From positions 1 to 34,983 of the IMG/VR virus record IMGVR_UViG_3300020196_000131: a stretch of DNA of 34,983 bases. One strand, 5' to 3'. The translations under genes were made by a program, and so were the position numbers. Shown in pieces: positions 7,057 through 14,386 of the stretch; positions within the stretch are counted from its first letter, which is position 1; each line of letters starts with the position of its first letter. The notes beneath the pieces were generated by a model, which did not search any database, was not told where the DNA came from, and saw only the letters and a list, made by a program, of their open reading frames with translations. This DNA comes from a virus.

Positions 7057-8883
7057 GTGATTTTGACAGTCGACTTCGAAACGTATTACGACAAAGAATT
7101 TTCTTTGTCAAAGATGACAACGGAAGAGTATGTGCGTGATGATCGCTTCGAGGTGATCGGGGTAGCAGTAAAAGTTGATGATGACGAGACAGTTTGGTGC
7201 GCCAACGGGGTAGACAAATTTCTTGCGCAGTTTGATTGGGACAATGCGTTCGTGCTTGCGCACAACATGATGTTCGATGGTGCGATTCTCAGTTGGAAGT
7301 ACGGCATCAAACCCAAAGCGTACCTCGATACCCTCTGCATGGCACGTGCGGTAGACGGTGTGGAAGTGGGTAACAGCCTAGCAAAACTTGCAGATCGTTA
7401 CGGGATAGGCAAGAAGGGTACAGAAGTCATCCTAGCGATGGGCAAACACAAGGCCGACTTTAGCGCACAAGAACTGCATCAGTACGGCGAGTACTGCCGC
7501 AACGACGTGGACCTCACCTACACCCTCTACAAAATTCTCCGAGAGAGTTACAGCCTCAAAGAACTGAAGTTGATCGACCTGACCATACGGATGTTTACGG
7601 ACCCAGTCCTACGTCTTGATCTCCCACTACTTGAACAGCATCTCGAAGATGTGCGAGCTAGAAAGGAAGAACTTCTTACAGCAGCCGGTGTGACCAAAGA
7701 AGTCTTGATGTCGCAACCGAAGTTTGCCGAGTTGCTTGAGAGCATGGGTGTGGACGTGCCGATGAAAGTTAGCCCCACGACAGGCAAGTTGGCCCCAGCT
7801 TTGGCAAAGAGTGATGACGGGTTTAAGTCCCTGCTTGAGCACCGTGACGAGCGAGTGCAAGTCCTTGCGGCGGCTAGGCTCGGGACAAAAAGCACACTTG
7901 AAGAGACACGCACCGAGAGACTTATATCGATAGCGAAGCGGGGTAGCCTTCCAGTCCCCTTGCGCTACTACGCCGCACACACAGGGCGTTGGGGTGGCGA
8001 TGACAAACTAAACTTACAGAACCTTCCGTCACGTGGCGAGAACGCTGGCAAGTTGAAGAAGTCAATACTGCCCCCTGATGGCTACGTGCTGATCGATGCC
8101 GACTCCTCTCAGATTGAGGCGAGAACTCTCGCTTGGCTAGCAGGGCAAAACGACTTGGTCCAAGCATTTGAGAATGGTGAGGACGTTTACAAGATCATGG
8201 CGGCGAGAATCTACGGCAAGCCAATCGACGACATCACTAAAGAAGAACGTTTCTTAGGCAAGACTGTGGTGCTCGGATGCGGCTATAGCCTCGGACATAA
8301 AAAGTTTATGTTGCACATGCGGTCAGTTGGTGTGGGCATGGAAGAGGGAACAGCCCAATTTATTATCAGGCGATACAGAGATAACTTCCCCTACATCCCG
8401 CAGTTGTGGGAGAGCGCTAGCCGGTGCTTAGAGGCGCTTGCATCTACTGATCTCAAAACGTACGACTTCTGCGCACAGCCACAAGCGGTAAGCCTACTGC
8501 CCGGAGTCGGGTTCGACATCCCAAGCGGCATGCCGATTCGGTATATGAATCTGCGGGAAACCGGAGAGCGGTTCTATGATGGCACCCCCCAATACATCTA
8601 CGACACTAGGAAAGGCGTGACCCGCATCTACGGCGGGAAAGTTGTAGAAAACATTTGCCAAGCAGTTGCCCGTTGCGTGATTGGTGAGCAGATGCTCCGT
8701 GTGGCTAAGCGTTACAGAGTTGTCCTGACAGTGCATGATGCGATTGTATGTATCGCACCAATTGATGAAAGAGAAGAAGCAGTTAAGTACGTTGAAGAGT
8801 GCATGCGTTGGAGACCCAAGTGGGCTGAGACTTTGCCACTAAATTGTGAAGTTGGATACGGAGATAACTATGGAGAGTGTTGA
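7057..8883 (+). CDS. polA: Family A DNA polymerase with 3'-5' exonuclease domain
   Basis: A 608-residue phage replicative polymerase. The GTG start at 7057 sits five bases after aagggg; the frame extending to 7009 overlaps the previous gene. The DEDDy proofreading exonuclease has VDFET (D6, E8), AHNMMFD (N70, D74) and YCRND (Y146, D150). The polymerase domain has motif A DADSSQIEAR (D349, E354), motif B RFLGKTVVLGCGY (R398, K402, L406, Y410) and motif C TVHDA (H560, D561, A562). L406 aligns with E. coli Pol I residue F762, and the usual HDE of motif C is HDA. There is no 5'-3' exonuclease domain, as usual for phage forms. It heads the replication operon with the VRR-NUC nuclease. Confidence 0.96.
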   Translation: MILTVDFETYYDKEFSLSKMTTEEYVRDDRFEVIGVAVKVDDDETVWCANGVDKFLAQFDWDNAFVLAHNMMFDGAILSWKYGIKPKAYLDTLCMARAVDGVEVGNSLAKLADRYGIGKKGTEVILAMGKHKADFSAQELHQYGEYCRNDVDLTYTLYKILRESYSLKELKLIDLTIRMFTDPVLRLDLPLLEQHLEDVRARKEELLTAAGVTKEVLMSQPKFAELLESMGVDVPMKVSPTTGKLAPALAKSDDGFKSLLEHRDERVQVLAAARLGTKSTLEETRTERLISIAKRGSLPVPLRYYAAHTGRWGGDDKLNLQNLPSRGENAGKLKKSILPPDGYVLIDADSSQIEARTLAWLAGQNDLVQAFENGEDVYKIMAARIYGKPIDDITKEERFLGKTVVLGCGYSLGHKKFMLHMRSVGVGMEEGTAQFIIRRYRDNFPYIPQLWESASRCLEALASTDLKTYDFCAQPQAVSLLPGVGFDIPSGMPIRYMNLRETGERFYDGTPQYIYDTRKGVTRIYGGKVVENICQAVARCVIGEQMLRVAKRYRVVLTVHDAIVCIAPIDEREEAVKYVEECMRWRPKWAETLPLNCEVGYGDNYGEC

Positions 8884-9364
8884 TAAATACAAAGAAAGAA
8901 GAAAAAAATACAACGCATACAGACGCACTGAAGAGTACAAAGCTAAACGAAGGGCTACTCGGGACTTATCTAAAGATCGTGAGCGGTGGAAAAAATACTA
9001 TGAGGCAAACAAAGAACAGCTAAAAACATATCACACAGAGTATATGCTCCGTCCCGGAGTTAAAGAACGCTATAAAGAACTACACCGTAAAGAATATATT
9101 GAAAAGGGTAAAAAAAGAGGCTTAGATAATATAAAAAATATTACAGATAGCTACGTAAAAATGGTATTAGTAAAACACACTAACTTAACTTACAAAGATA
9201 TCCCCAAAGAGTTAATAGAAGTTAAGAGGTTAGAAATGTTAATTAGGCGGGAATACTTAGCTAATACTACACCCTCTGAAAGATTTAAAGAGTCAAAGAA
9301 AAAATACTTATTAAAAAAACGTAAACTTTTAACCAAGGAGAACCAAGATGAAAAACGTAACTGA
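8870..9364 (+). CDS. AT-rich, lysine-rich protein, possible endonuclease remnant
   Basis: A 164-residue, very basic protein. Start 8870 follows ggag by six bases and overlaps the polymerase stop by 14. The first half is a run of charged, tyrosine-spaced helical repeats (RRKKYNAYRRTEEYKAKRR, KKYYEANKEQLKTYHTEY), like segments that precede the HNH or endonuclease VII core in some phage nucleases, but no catalytic HNH residues follow. The second half has YVKMVLVKH ... IPKELIEVKRLEMLIRREY, a motif I recall in small phage proteins. Hand counts give 14-21 G+C per 60 bases here against about 30 per 60 in the polymerase gene, pointing to separate acquisition. Confidence 0.75.
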   Translation: MESVDKYKERRKKYNAYRRTEEYKAKRRATRDLSKDRERWKKYYEANKEQLKTYHTEYMLRPGVKERYKELHRKEYIEKGKKRGLDNIKNITDSYVKMVLVKHTNLTYKDIPKELIEVKRLEMLIRREYLANTTPSERFKESKKKYLLKKRKLLTKENQDEKRN

Positions 9365-9581
9365 GCTAAGAGAGCAATTGTCACAAGTTTTTTACGAACT
9401 GCGTAACAACACAGTCAAACACACCGATGCCGCAGAACTAGCAAACATTGCCGGTAAGATGATTAATTCAGCTAAGGTTCAGTTAGAGTATTACGCATTA
9501 CGGAAAGAAACCCCAACGATTTCGTTTTTAGCTAGTGAAGAAGCGCTACTTCCACGAAAGGCAAAAAATGAAAGTAAGTGA
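9348..9581 (+). CDS. Conserved small phage protein, 77 residues
   Basis: Starts at ATG 9348 after aaggagaacc and overlaps the previous gene by 17 bases. It is helical (VTELREQLSQVFYEL; AAELANIAGKMINSAKVQLEYYALRKETPTISFL). The pattern of a helix rich in A, N and K followed by QLEYYALR and an I-F-L end is familiar from uncharacterised phage proteins. Function is unknown. Confidence 0.7.
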   Translation: MKNVTELREQLSQVFYELRNNTVKHTDAAELANIAGKMINSAKVQLEYYALRKETPTISFLASEEALLPRKAKNESK

Positions 9582-9741
9582 AGTAGTTGACTACGCTCCC
9601 CACATCGAAGAGATAAAGCGTTTACTACGAGACGTATATGATTTAGCCAATGAGCGTAAGCACAGGGAAGCCGAAGAGATAGCCCTTAAGTTGGCAGTTG
9701 AAGCCAAACTCTTATATGTAGCGATTCGCCACAATGGGTAA
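9568..9741 (+). CDS. Hypothetical protein, 57 residues
   Basis: ATG 9568 follows gaaagg by seven bases and lies inside the end of the previous gene. The 57-residue product is a pair of charged helices (EEIKRLLRDVYDLANERKHREAEEIALKLAVEAKLLYVAI), probably a small helical hairpin. The frame is open back to 9535 but that start has no ribosome-binding site. No family is recognised. Confidence 0.6.
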   Translation: MKVSEVVDYAPHIEEIKRLLRDVYDLANERKHREAEEIALKLAVEAKLLYVAIRHNG

Positions 9742-10405
9742 ATACACTTGGTCGTACAGTAGCATCTCGCTGTTCCAGCAGTGCCCTCGGAAGTATTACC
9801 GACTGCGGGTGCTAAAGGACATAGTTGAGCCGCCACAAGCACATCTCGATTACGGATCTGCGGTTCACAAGGCGGCAGAAGATTACGTCTGCGGTGGCAT
9901 CGACATCCCTGAAAAGTATGGGTTCATCAAACAGTCCTTGGATGCGTTGAAGGTTCTGCCGGGGGAGAAGCACTGCGAGTATGAGATGGGGCTGACCAAA
10001 GAATTTAAGCCTTGCAAGTTCCGTAACCCTGACGTGTGGTTCAGAGGCATCGCCGACTTGCTCATCCTCGACGGCGACGAAGCAAAAATAGTTGACTATA
10101 AGACTGGTAAGTCTTCTCAGTACGCTGACATTAAACAGCTAGAGTTGCTCTCTCTTCTGGTGTTCAAACATTTTCCAAAAGTCAAGAGAGTTAGAGCAGG
10201 GCTTGTGTTTCTTGTAGCCGAAGATTTAGTTAGAGCCGAGTTCACCGAGGACCAGCAGAGCGCCGCGTGGACTAAATGGCTTCCTGAAATTGAGCGCCTT
10301 GAAACAGCGCTTGATACCGACGTGTGGAATCCCAAACCAAACTTCACATGTCGGAAGTTTTGTGCAGTAGTAGATTGTGAACACAATGGAAAAAACATTT
10401 ACTAA
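9734..10405 (+). CDS. Cas4/RecB-like PD-(D/E)XK nuclease with likely Fe-S cluster
   Basis: A 223-residue nuclease of the Cas4/RecB superfamily. Motifs are YSSISLFQQCPRKYY (C17), GSAVHKAAE (H45), GIADLLI (D108), IVDYKTG (D121, K123), the QxxxL helix (Q135), and a C-terminal CRKFCAVVDC (C206, C210, C215). One cysteine near the N-terminus plus three at the C-terminus is the arrangement that binds a 4Fe-4S cluster in Cas4 and AddB. Family members are ssDNA exonucleases. No CRISPR or cas genes are nearby, so it is likely a phage recombination or end-processing nuclease. The start overlaps the previous stop by eight bases. Confidence 0.9.
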   Translation: MGKYTWSYSSISLFQQCPRKYYRLRVLKDIVEPPQAHLDYGSAVHKAAEDYVCGGIDIPEKYGFIKQSLDALKVLPGEKHCEYEMGLTKEFKPCKFRNPDVWFRGIADLLILDGDEAKIVDYKTGKSSQYADIKQLELLSLLVFKHFPKVKRVRAGLVFLVAEDLVRAEFTEDQQSAAWTKWLPEIERLETALDTDVWNPKPNFTCRKFCAVVDCEHNGKNIY

Positions 10406-10416
10406 GGAGAGTAACC

Positions 10417-10764
10417 ATGAGTGGACGTAAACCTAAGCATGACAGTCGTGTATTGCGGTATTTAACAAATAAAGGGCCGGTAACTCAGGCGGCGATTGCC
10501 AAGGGTTTGAAATTACCGGTTGCAAACATTTATCCGATTATTAAACGTATGGTTGAGCAGGATAAAGTGCGCATGTCCGGAAAGCTTGTTGATGTGCTTG
10601 ATGATAAACCAATTAAACAACCTAAGATCATCCCCAATGAGCATGTAGATCGTATTGCAATGCTCAAAGACGAGATCGACAACATCGACAACGGCATCCG
10701 CTCTCTGATGATCACTCGATCATACCTCCTACGCAGAACACAAGAAGAAACGGCAAATGTCTGA
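10417..10764 (+). CDS. Winged-helix DNA-binding protein with coiled-coil tail
   Basis: A 115-residue protein. Residues about 10-60 (SRVLRYLTNKGPVTQAAIAKGLKLPVANIYPIIKRMVEQDKV) match a MarR/winged-helix fold: two helices, a recognition helix and a basic wing. Residues 78-112 (RIAMLKDEIDNIDNGIRSLMITRSYLLRR) look like a coiled coil for dimerisation. The start follows aaggaga. It could regulate this operon or bind the origin; no operator was found. Confidence 0.7.
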   Translation: MSGRKPKHDSRVLRYLTNKGPVTQAAIAKGLKLPVANIYPIIKRMVEQDKVRMSGKLVDVLDDKPIKQPKIIPNEHVDRIAMLKDEIDNIDNGIRSLMITRSYLLRRTQEETANV

Positions 10765-10984
10765 TAAGTGCTTTTCGTATTATGAGGGTACTTGGGTCAC
10801 AGTAAAAGAGACTGGTAGGAAAGGCGTAGTCGTTAAAGCGGTTGCCGGTTTGGTTGAAGTTCGGGTTCCAAGCGACAACGACTGGCCTTTTCCTAGCTAT
10901 GTACACTGCCATCCAACCAAACTCATGCGGTACGAACCGCCCGACCAACCACAGGAGCCTGAGAATGAGCCTGCCCCATTCTGA
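10757..10984 (+). CDS. Hypothetical protein, 75 residues, SH3-like barrel possible
   Basis: Starts at ATG 10757, eight bases before the previous stop, with only a weak purine-rich upstream site, so it likely relies on coupling. The strand-rich middle (GTWVTVKETGRKGVVVKAVAG) followed by VEVRVPS resembles a small SH3/KOW-type barrel; the end is proline-rich. The family is unknown. Confidence 0.6.
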   Translation: MSDKCFSYYEGTWVTVKETGRKGVVVKAVAGLVEVRVPSDNDWPFPSYVHCHPTKLMRYEPPDQPQEPENEPAPF

Positions 10985-11174
10985 AGTTGATCGTATGAAC
11001 CAAGCTTGGACTGATTGGTTCGCTAAACGTGCGCCCCGCAACGAAGAAGCTTTCTACACATGCTTCAAAGAGGCGTGGGAATCTGCATACAAGCACTACG
11101 AGAAACGAATTGGTCTGCTTGAGCAGGAGGTGGCGTGGGCTGAGAACGGGTACAACAAGGAGAAGAACACATGA
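10965..11174 (+). CDS. Hypothetical protein, 69 residues
   Basis: The start at ATG 10965 follows aggag by about seven bases; the open frame to 10842 is a shadow of the previous gene. The product is helical and aromatic (MNQAWTDWFAKRAPRNEEAFYTCF; KEAWESAYKHYEKRIGLLEQ). It ends in KEKNT, encoded by the next gene's ribosome-binding site. Function is unknown. Confidence 0.65.
   Translation: MSLPHSEVDRMNQAWTDWFAKRAPRNEEAFYTCFKEAWESAYKHYEKRIGLLEQEVAWAENGYNKEKNT
11157..11174 (+). repeat. Second-type gene-junction repeat, copy 1
   Basis: The 18 bases aaggagaagaacacatga are identical to 11390-11407. They encode the last residues (KEKNT) and stop of the upstream protein, and the ribosome-binding site and start of the downstream gene. 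Confidence 0.8.
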
Positions 11175-11407
11175 ACGACGAACAAATCTTTGAACTAGCA
11201 GAGAAAATTGGGTTCCAAGATGACTTTGGTCGGTGGAACTTTACGAGTGAGAACTTGCTAGACTTTGTGTTCATGGTTCAGAAGGCAGAGCGTGAATGGG
11301 TTGGGCTGACTAAAGAAGAAGCCAAAGAAATCTCAATGGCAAATCGTCCCTATGTAATAGACATGATTGCCGCATTGGAAGCCAAACTAAAGGAGAAGAA
11401 CACATGA
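11171..11407 (+). CDS. Conserved small phage protein, 78 residues
   Basis: Begins MNDEQIFELAEKIGFQD and continues with FTSENLLDFVFMVQKAERE, a layout seen in many short phage proteins of unknown function that start 'MTDEEIxxLAxxxGF' and carry a conserved ER in the second helix. It overlaps its neighbours by four bases on each side (ATGA) and ends in KEKNT like the gene before it. Confidence 0.65.
   Translation: MNDEQIFELAEKIGFQDDFGRWNFTSENLLDFVFMVQKAEREWVGLTKEEAKEISMANRPYVIDMIAALEAKLKEKNT
11390..11407 (+). repeat. Second-type gene-junction repeat, copy 2
   Basis: Identical over 18 bases to 11157-11174, with the same dual use as an upstream C-terminus and a downstream ribosome-binding site. 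Confidence 0.8.
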
Positions 11408-11640
11408 AAGATAGAATAATACTAGCAACAGTTGTATCAGGAATGGTGATTCTTGTTGTAGCCATATTCTTGATCGGCGCACAGCATGGGTCCCGTGTTA
11501 AAGCCATGAACATCGTAGAAATATTTGAGGCTGGTAAGAAGGAAGCCCTACGAGTCTCACCCCGTCCATCCCTTGAACTTGAAATTACTTGCGCCAACGT
11601 ATGGGCTGGCAAAGTTGCCGCGCCGGAGGTATTGAAATGA
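11404..11640 (+). CDS. Small membrane-anchored protein, 78 residues
   Basis: An N-terminal transmembrane segment (about residues 5-25, IILATVVSGMVILVVAIFLI) is followed by a soluble domain of about 50 residues with one cysteine. No lipobox is visible. The start overlaps the previous stop in ATGA and the end overlaps the next start the same way. Family unknown; a spanin-like role is unlikely at this early position and is not claimed. Confidence 0.65.
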   Translation: MKDRIILATVVSGMVILVVAIFLIGAQHGSRVKAMNIVEIFEAGKKEALRVSPRPSLELEITCANVWAGKVAAPEVLK

Positions 11641-11873
11641 GTGACAAACCCGATATGGTCAACAAACCCCCTCACTACAACAAAGGTGGCATCGAGTGCA
11701 TCGACGCAATCAAAGCTGCATGCGAAGGGCTGGATGGATTTGAAGGCTATTGCACTGGCAATTCAATCAAGTATCTGTGGCGCTGGAAGCACAAGAACGG
11801 CGTTGAGGATCTGAAAAAAGCCGACTGGTACATTCGCAAACTGGCTAATGAGACTAAAAATGCGGACAATTGA
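11637..11873 (+). CDS. DUF3310 protein (T7 gp1.7 C-terminal-like)
   Basis: A 78-residue protein that is essentially a DUF3310 domain: VNKPPHYNKGGIECIDAI (8-25), FEGYCTGNSIKYLWRWKHKN (35-54) and GVEDLKKADWYIRKL. The domain is very common in phages and forms part of T7 gp1.7, a nucleotide kinase, though the short stand-alone versions are not characterised. The start follows ggaggt and overlaps the previous stop. A role in nucleotide metabolism is inference from T7. Confidence 0.9.
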   Translation: MSDKPDMVNKPPHYNKGGIECIDAIKAACEGLDGFEGYCTGNSIKYLWRWKHKNGVEDLKKADWYIRKLANETKNADN

Positions 11874-12051
11874 GGACAAGCTTCTTGATTACCTATGTGA
11901 GCATAAAAAACCTACTACGATCAAGCAGATGGCTAGGTACTTCATTGCCAGCGACAACGCCGTGCAAAGAGCGTTCACTAGCCTAGTCAATCGTGGGCTG
12001 GCTGAGGTCGTGCCTAAGAGTAAGCCATACCTATACAGGGCAAAGCTTTGA
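11860..12051 (+). CDS. Small winged-helix protein, 63 residues
   Basis: The sequence TIEDKLLDYLCEHKKPTTIK followed by QMARYFIASDNAVQRAFTSL and VNRGLAEV is a compact winged-helix fold with a recognition helix at about 32-46 and a wing ending in YLYRAKL. ATG 11860 gives a typical start; ATG 11848 is an alternative. Neither has a strong ribosome-binding site; both lie inside the previous gene. It is probably a DNA-binding regulator or accessory protein. Confidence 0.65.
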   Translation: MRTIEDKLLDYLCEHKKPTTIKQMARYFIASDNAVQRAFTSLVNRGLAEVVPKSKPYLYRAKL

Positions 12052-12085
12052 GCCTAAAATTGGTGGATCTATCTAGGAGAACAGC

Positions 12086-12394
12086 ATGCCTTACGTCAAC
12101 AAACCCCGGCCCTATAAGAAGGAATACGAGCAGTATGACGGCACCGAAAAGGTCAAGAAAAAGAGGGCCGAGCGCAACAGAGCAAGGCGGATCATGGAGG
12201 AAGCCGGCAAGGTGCGTAAGGGTGACGGCAAGGACGTCCACCATAACAAGGCGCTATCGAAAGGTGGAACCCATAAAGACGGACTATCAGTCATGGACGC
12301 CTCCGAGAACCGGTCTTTCAAACGCAATTCCAAACGCCAGCTAGTCAACGAAACCAGCACACAGGAAAAGAAAAAGAGTGCAAATAGTCGATAA
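12086..12394 (+). CDS. HNH-like small basic protein
   Basis: A 102-residue, strongly basic protein after aggagaa. The core RKGDGKDVHHNKALSKGG (44-61), then a conserved ENRSFKRN (74-81), matches a phage family usually labelled HNH endonuclease, with D50-V-H52-H53 as the likely betabetaalpha-metal motif and N75 nearby. It lacks the CxxC zinc pairs of larger HNH proteins. Nicking activity is plausible but unproven; the same fold could serve in packaging or junction cleavage. Confidence 0.65.
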   Translation: MPYVNKPRPYKKEYEQYDGTEKVKKKRAERNRARRIMEEAGKVRKGDGKDVHHNKALSKGGTHKDGLSVMDASENRSFKRNSKRQLVNETSTQEKKKSANSR

Positions 12395-13931
12395 CCACAC
12401 GTTAGTCGTACGAACTCGGAACCCAGCAAGGATCACCGAGACCATAAAAAACAGTAAGTTGCTACAAACGAATGGAGATGTAACTGAGATTGCCGTGAAG
12501 TGGGGTCTTGAGGAAGCACAAGTCCTGCGCAAGCTGAACATGAAAAATGTGCCTTCCCCGATACAGAGGGACTACAAGTGGCCCGGACTGTTCAGACCCA
12601 TGGCACATCAGATCGAGACTACGTCATTCTTAACGCTACATAAACGAGCTTTTTGCTTTAACGAGCAGGGCACCGGCAAGACTGCATCGGCTATTTGGGC
12701 ATCGGACTACTTGCTTGAGAAGAAGCACATAAACCGAGTGCTCATCGTCTGCCCGTTGTCGATCATGCAGTCTGCGTGGCAAGCCGACCTGTTTAAGTTT
12801 GCATTGCATCGTACGGTAAACGTCGCACACGGCGACCGAAACAAGCGCAAGGAAATCATCAACAGCATCTCTGACTATGTCATCATTAACTATGATGGGC
12901 TGGAGATTGTGAAGGACGACATCAAAAACGGCGGTTTTGACCTAATCATCATTGACGAGGCCAACGCATATAAGAACGCAAAGACCAAGCGGTTCAAAGC
13001 GATGAAAGAGGTCATGAACCACAACACGTGGATGTGGATGATGACAGGCACCCCTGCCGCACAGTCCCCTCTTGATGCTTATGGCTTGGCTAAGATGTGT
13101 GTCCCCGACACGGCCCCCATGTTGTTTGGTGGGTTCAGAGACTCTGTGATGTACCAGATTACAAGATTCAAGTGGATACCGAAACCGTCAGCAGAAGCAA
13201 CGATTCACAAAATGCTCCAACCCGCTATCCGCTTTACGAAGGCCGAGTGTTTAGACCTACCCGAAGTCACCTACACCTCCCGCTACGCCCCTCTATCTCC
13301 TCAGCAAACTAGGTACTACAAGCAGTTGAAGAGGGAGATGATGATCGAAGCGGCTGGCGAAGAGATCTCAGCAGTCAACGCCGCATCTAACTTGACTAAA
13401 CTACTTCAGATATCTTGCGGTGCTGTCTACACCGACATGGGCAACGTAGTGGAGTTTGACGTGGCAAGCCGGCTGTCTGCCGTGCTAGAGGTTATCGAGG
13501 AAGCCACACACAAGGTGCTGATCTTTGTACCTTTCACACACACTCTGGCGCTACTAAAAGATTTCCTATCCAAAAACGGAATCACCGCCGAGATCATCGA
13601 CGGAAGTGTGAGTGTTAACAAACGCACCGACACGTTTAAACGCTTCCAAGAACAACAAGATCCCAAAGTGCTTCTCATCCAGCCTCAAGCGGCAGCACAC
13701 GGAGTAACCCTAACTGCGGCAAACGTTGTGGTTTGGTATGCTCCTGTGACCTCAATTGAGTTTTACCTACAGGCAAACGCACGGGTGCATAGGCAAGGAC
13801 AAAAGAACCCTGTAACTGTGGTGCATATTGAGGGCAGTCCCGTAGAGTCCAAGTTGTACGGCATGCTTCAGAGCAAGTTGCATTTCCATAGCCGTATCAT
13901 CGACCTCTACAAAAACGAAATTAATACTTGA
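12378..13931 (+). CDS. SNF2-type superfamily 2 helicase/translocase
   Basis: A 517-residue helicase with a GTG start overlapping the previous gene by 17 bases. The Q-like region is RPMAHQIETTSF; motif I is NEQGTGKT (95-102), motif II IIDEAN (191-196, with DEAN in place of DEAH), motif III TGTPA (223-227) and motif VI RVHRQGQ (469-475), the last typical of SNF2 proteins. Phage members are thought to translocate on double-stranded DNA during replication or recombination. The first 65 residues form an extra N-terminal domain with an HTH-like stretch (VTEIAVKWGLEEAQVLRKL). Confidence 0.93.
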   Translation: MQIVDNHTLVVRTRNPARITETIKNSKLLQTNGDVTEIAVKWGLEEAQVLRKLNMKNVPSPIQRDYKWPGLFRPMAHQIETTSFLTLHKRAFCFNEQGTGKTASAIWASDYLLEKKHINRVLIVCPLSIMQSAWQADLFKFALHRTVNVAHGDRNKRKEIINSISDYVIINYDGLEIVKDDIKNGGFDLIIIDEANAYKNAKTKRFKAMKEVMNHNTWMWMMTGTPAAQSPLDAYGLAKMCVPDTAPMLFGGFRDSVMYQITRFKWIPKPSAEATIHKMLQPAIRFTKAECLDLPEVTYTSRYAPLSPQQTRYYKQLKREMMIEAAGEEISAVNAASNLTKLLQISCGAVYTDMGNVVEFDVASRLSAVLEVIEEATHKVLIFVPFTHTLALLKDFLSKNGITAEIIDGSVSVNKRTDTFKRFQEQQDPKVLLIQPQAAAHGVTLTAANVVVWYAPVTSIEFYLQANARVHRQGQKNPVTVVHIEGSPVESKLYGMLQSKLHFHSRIIDLYKNEINT

Positions 13932-13956
13932 CAGACTAAAGTTACGGGGTTACAGT
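13928..13956 (+). promoter_or_regulatory. Sigma-70-like promoter overlapping the helicase stop codon
   Basis: A perfect TTGACA (13928-13933) and TACAGT (13951-13956; four of six) are spaced by 17 bases. The helicase stop TGA (13929-13931) lies inside the -35 box. The 63-base gap to the next gene is one of the few in the rightward half, which supports a promoter for the ssDNA-binding/primase unit. Confidence 0.65.
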
Positions 13957-13994
13957 TGTAAAACGGACAACAGATCCGACAGATAAGGAGAGTT

Positions 13995-14384
13995 ATGGAC
14001 GTGTCAATTGAGAAGATCGTCACCACTTACATCAAGATGCGCGACACAAAGGATGCACTCTACAAAGAGTACACCGCAAAAGCTTCTGAGATCGAAGAGC
14101 AGATGACAATCTTGAAGCATAAGCTGATTGAGATCTCGAAAGAAACTGGCGTTACAAGCTTCTCCACGCCGAATGGTGTGGCGTACCGCACAGTGAAGAA
14201 TCGCTACTGGACTAACGACTGGGGAAGTTTCTACGACTTTATGCGTGAGAACGGTACGATGGAGTTGTTGGAGAAGAGGATACATCAGACGAACATGAAG
14301 GAGTTCTTGGAGAACAACCCCGATGCTCATCCTCCCGGCTTGAACATTGATAGTGAATATGAAATCACCATAAGGAGAAAGTAA
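13995..14384 (+). CDS. Conserved coiled-coil phage protein next to the ssDNA-binding gene
   Basis: A 129-residue protein after taaggag. The N-terminal half is a coiled coil (KDALYKEYTAKASEIEEQMT); then come TSFSTPNGVAYRTVKNRYWT, DWGSFYDFMRENG, MELLEKRIHQTNMKEFLE and PPGLN. This order (a short beta pair, a 'DW..F..F...N' helix, 'LLEKR' and 'PPG') is shared by phage proteins often found near recombination or ssDNA-binding genes. No enzymatic motif is visible. A structural or accessory replication role is inferred from position. Confidence 0.75.
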   Translation: MDVSIEKIVTTYIKMRDTKDALYKEYTAKASEIEEQMTILKHKLIEISKETGVTSFSTPNGVAYRTVKNRYWTNDWGSFYDFMRENGTMELLEKRIHQTNMKEFLENNPDAHPPGLNIDSEYEITIRRK

Positions 14385-14386
14385 CC

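Noticed and set aside
9734-10405. CRISPR-associated cas4
   Set aside because: No repeats, spacers or other cas genes are present; the gene lies in a replication operon.
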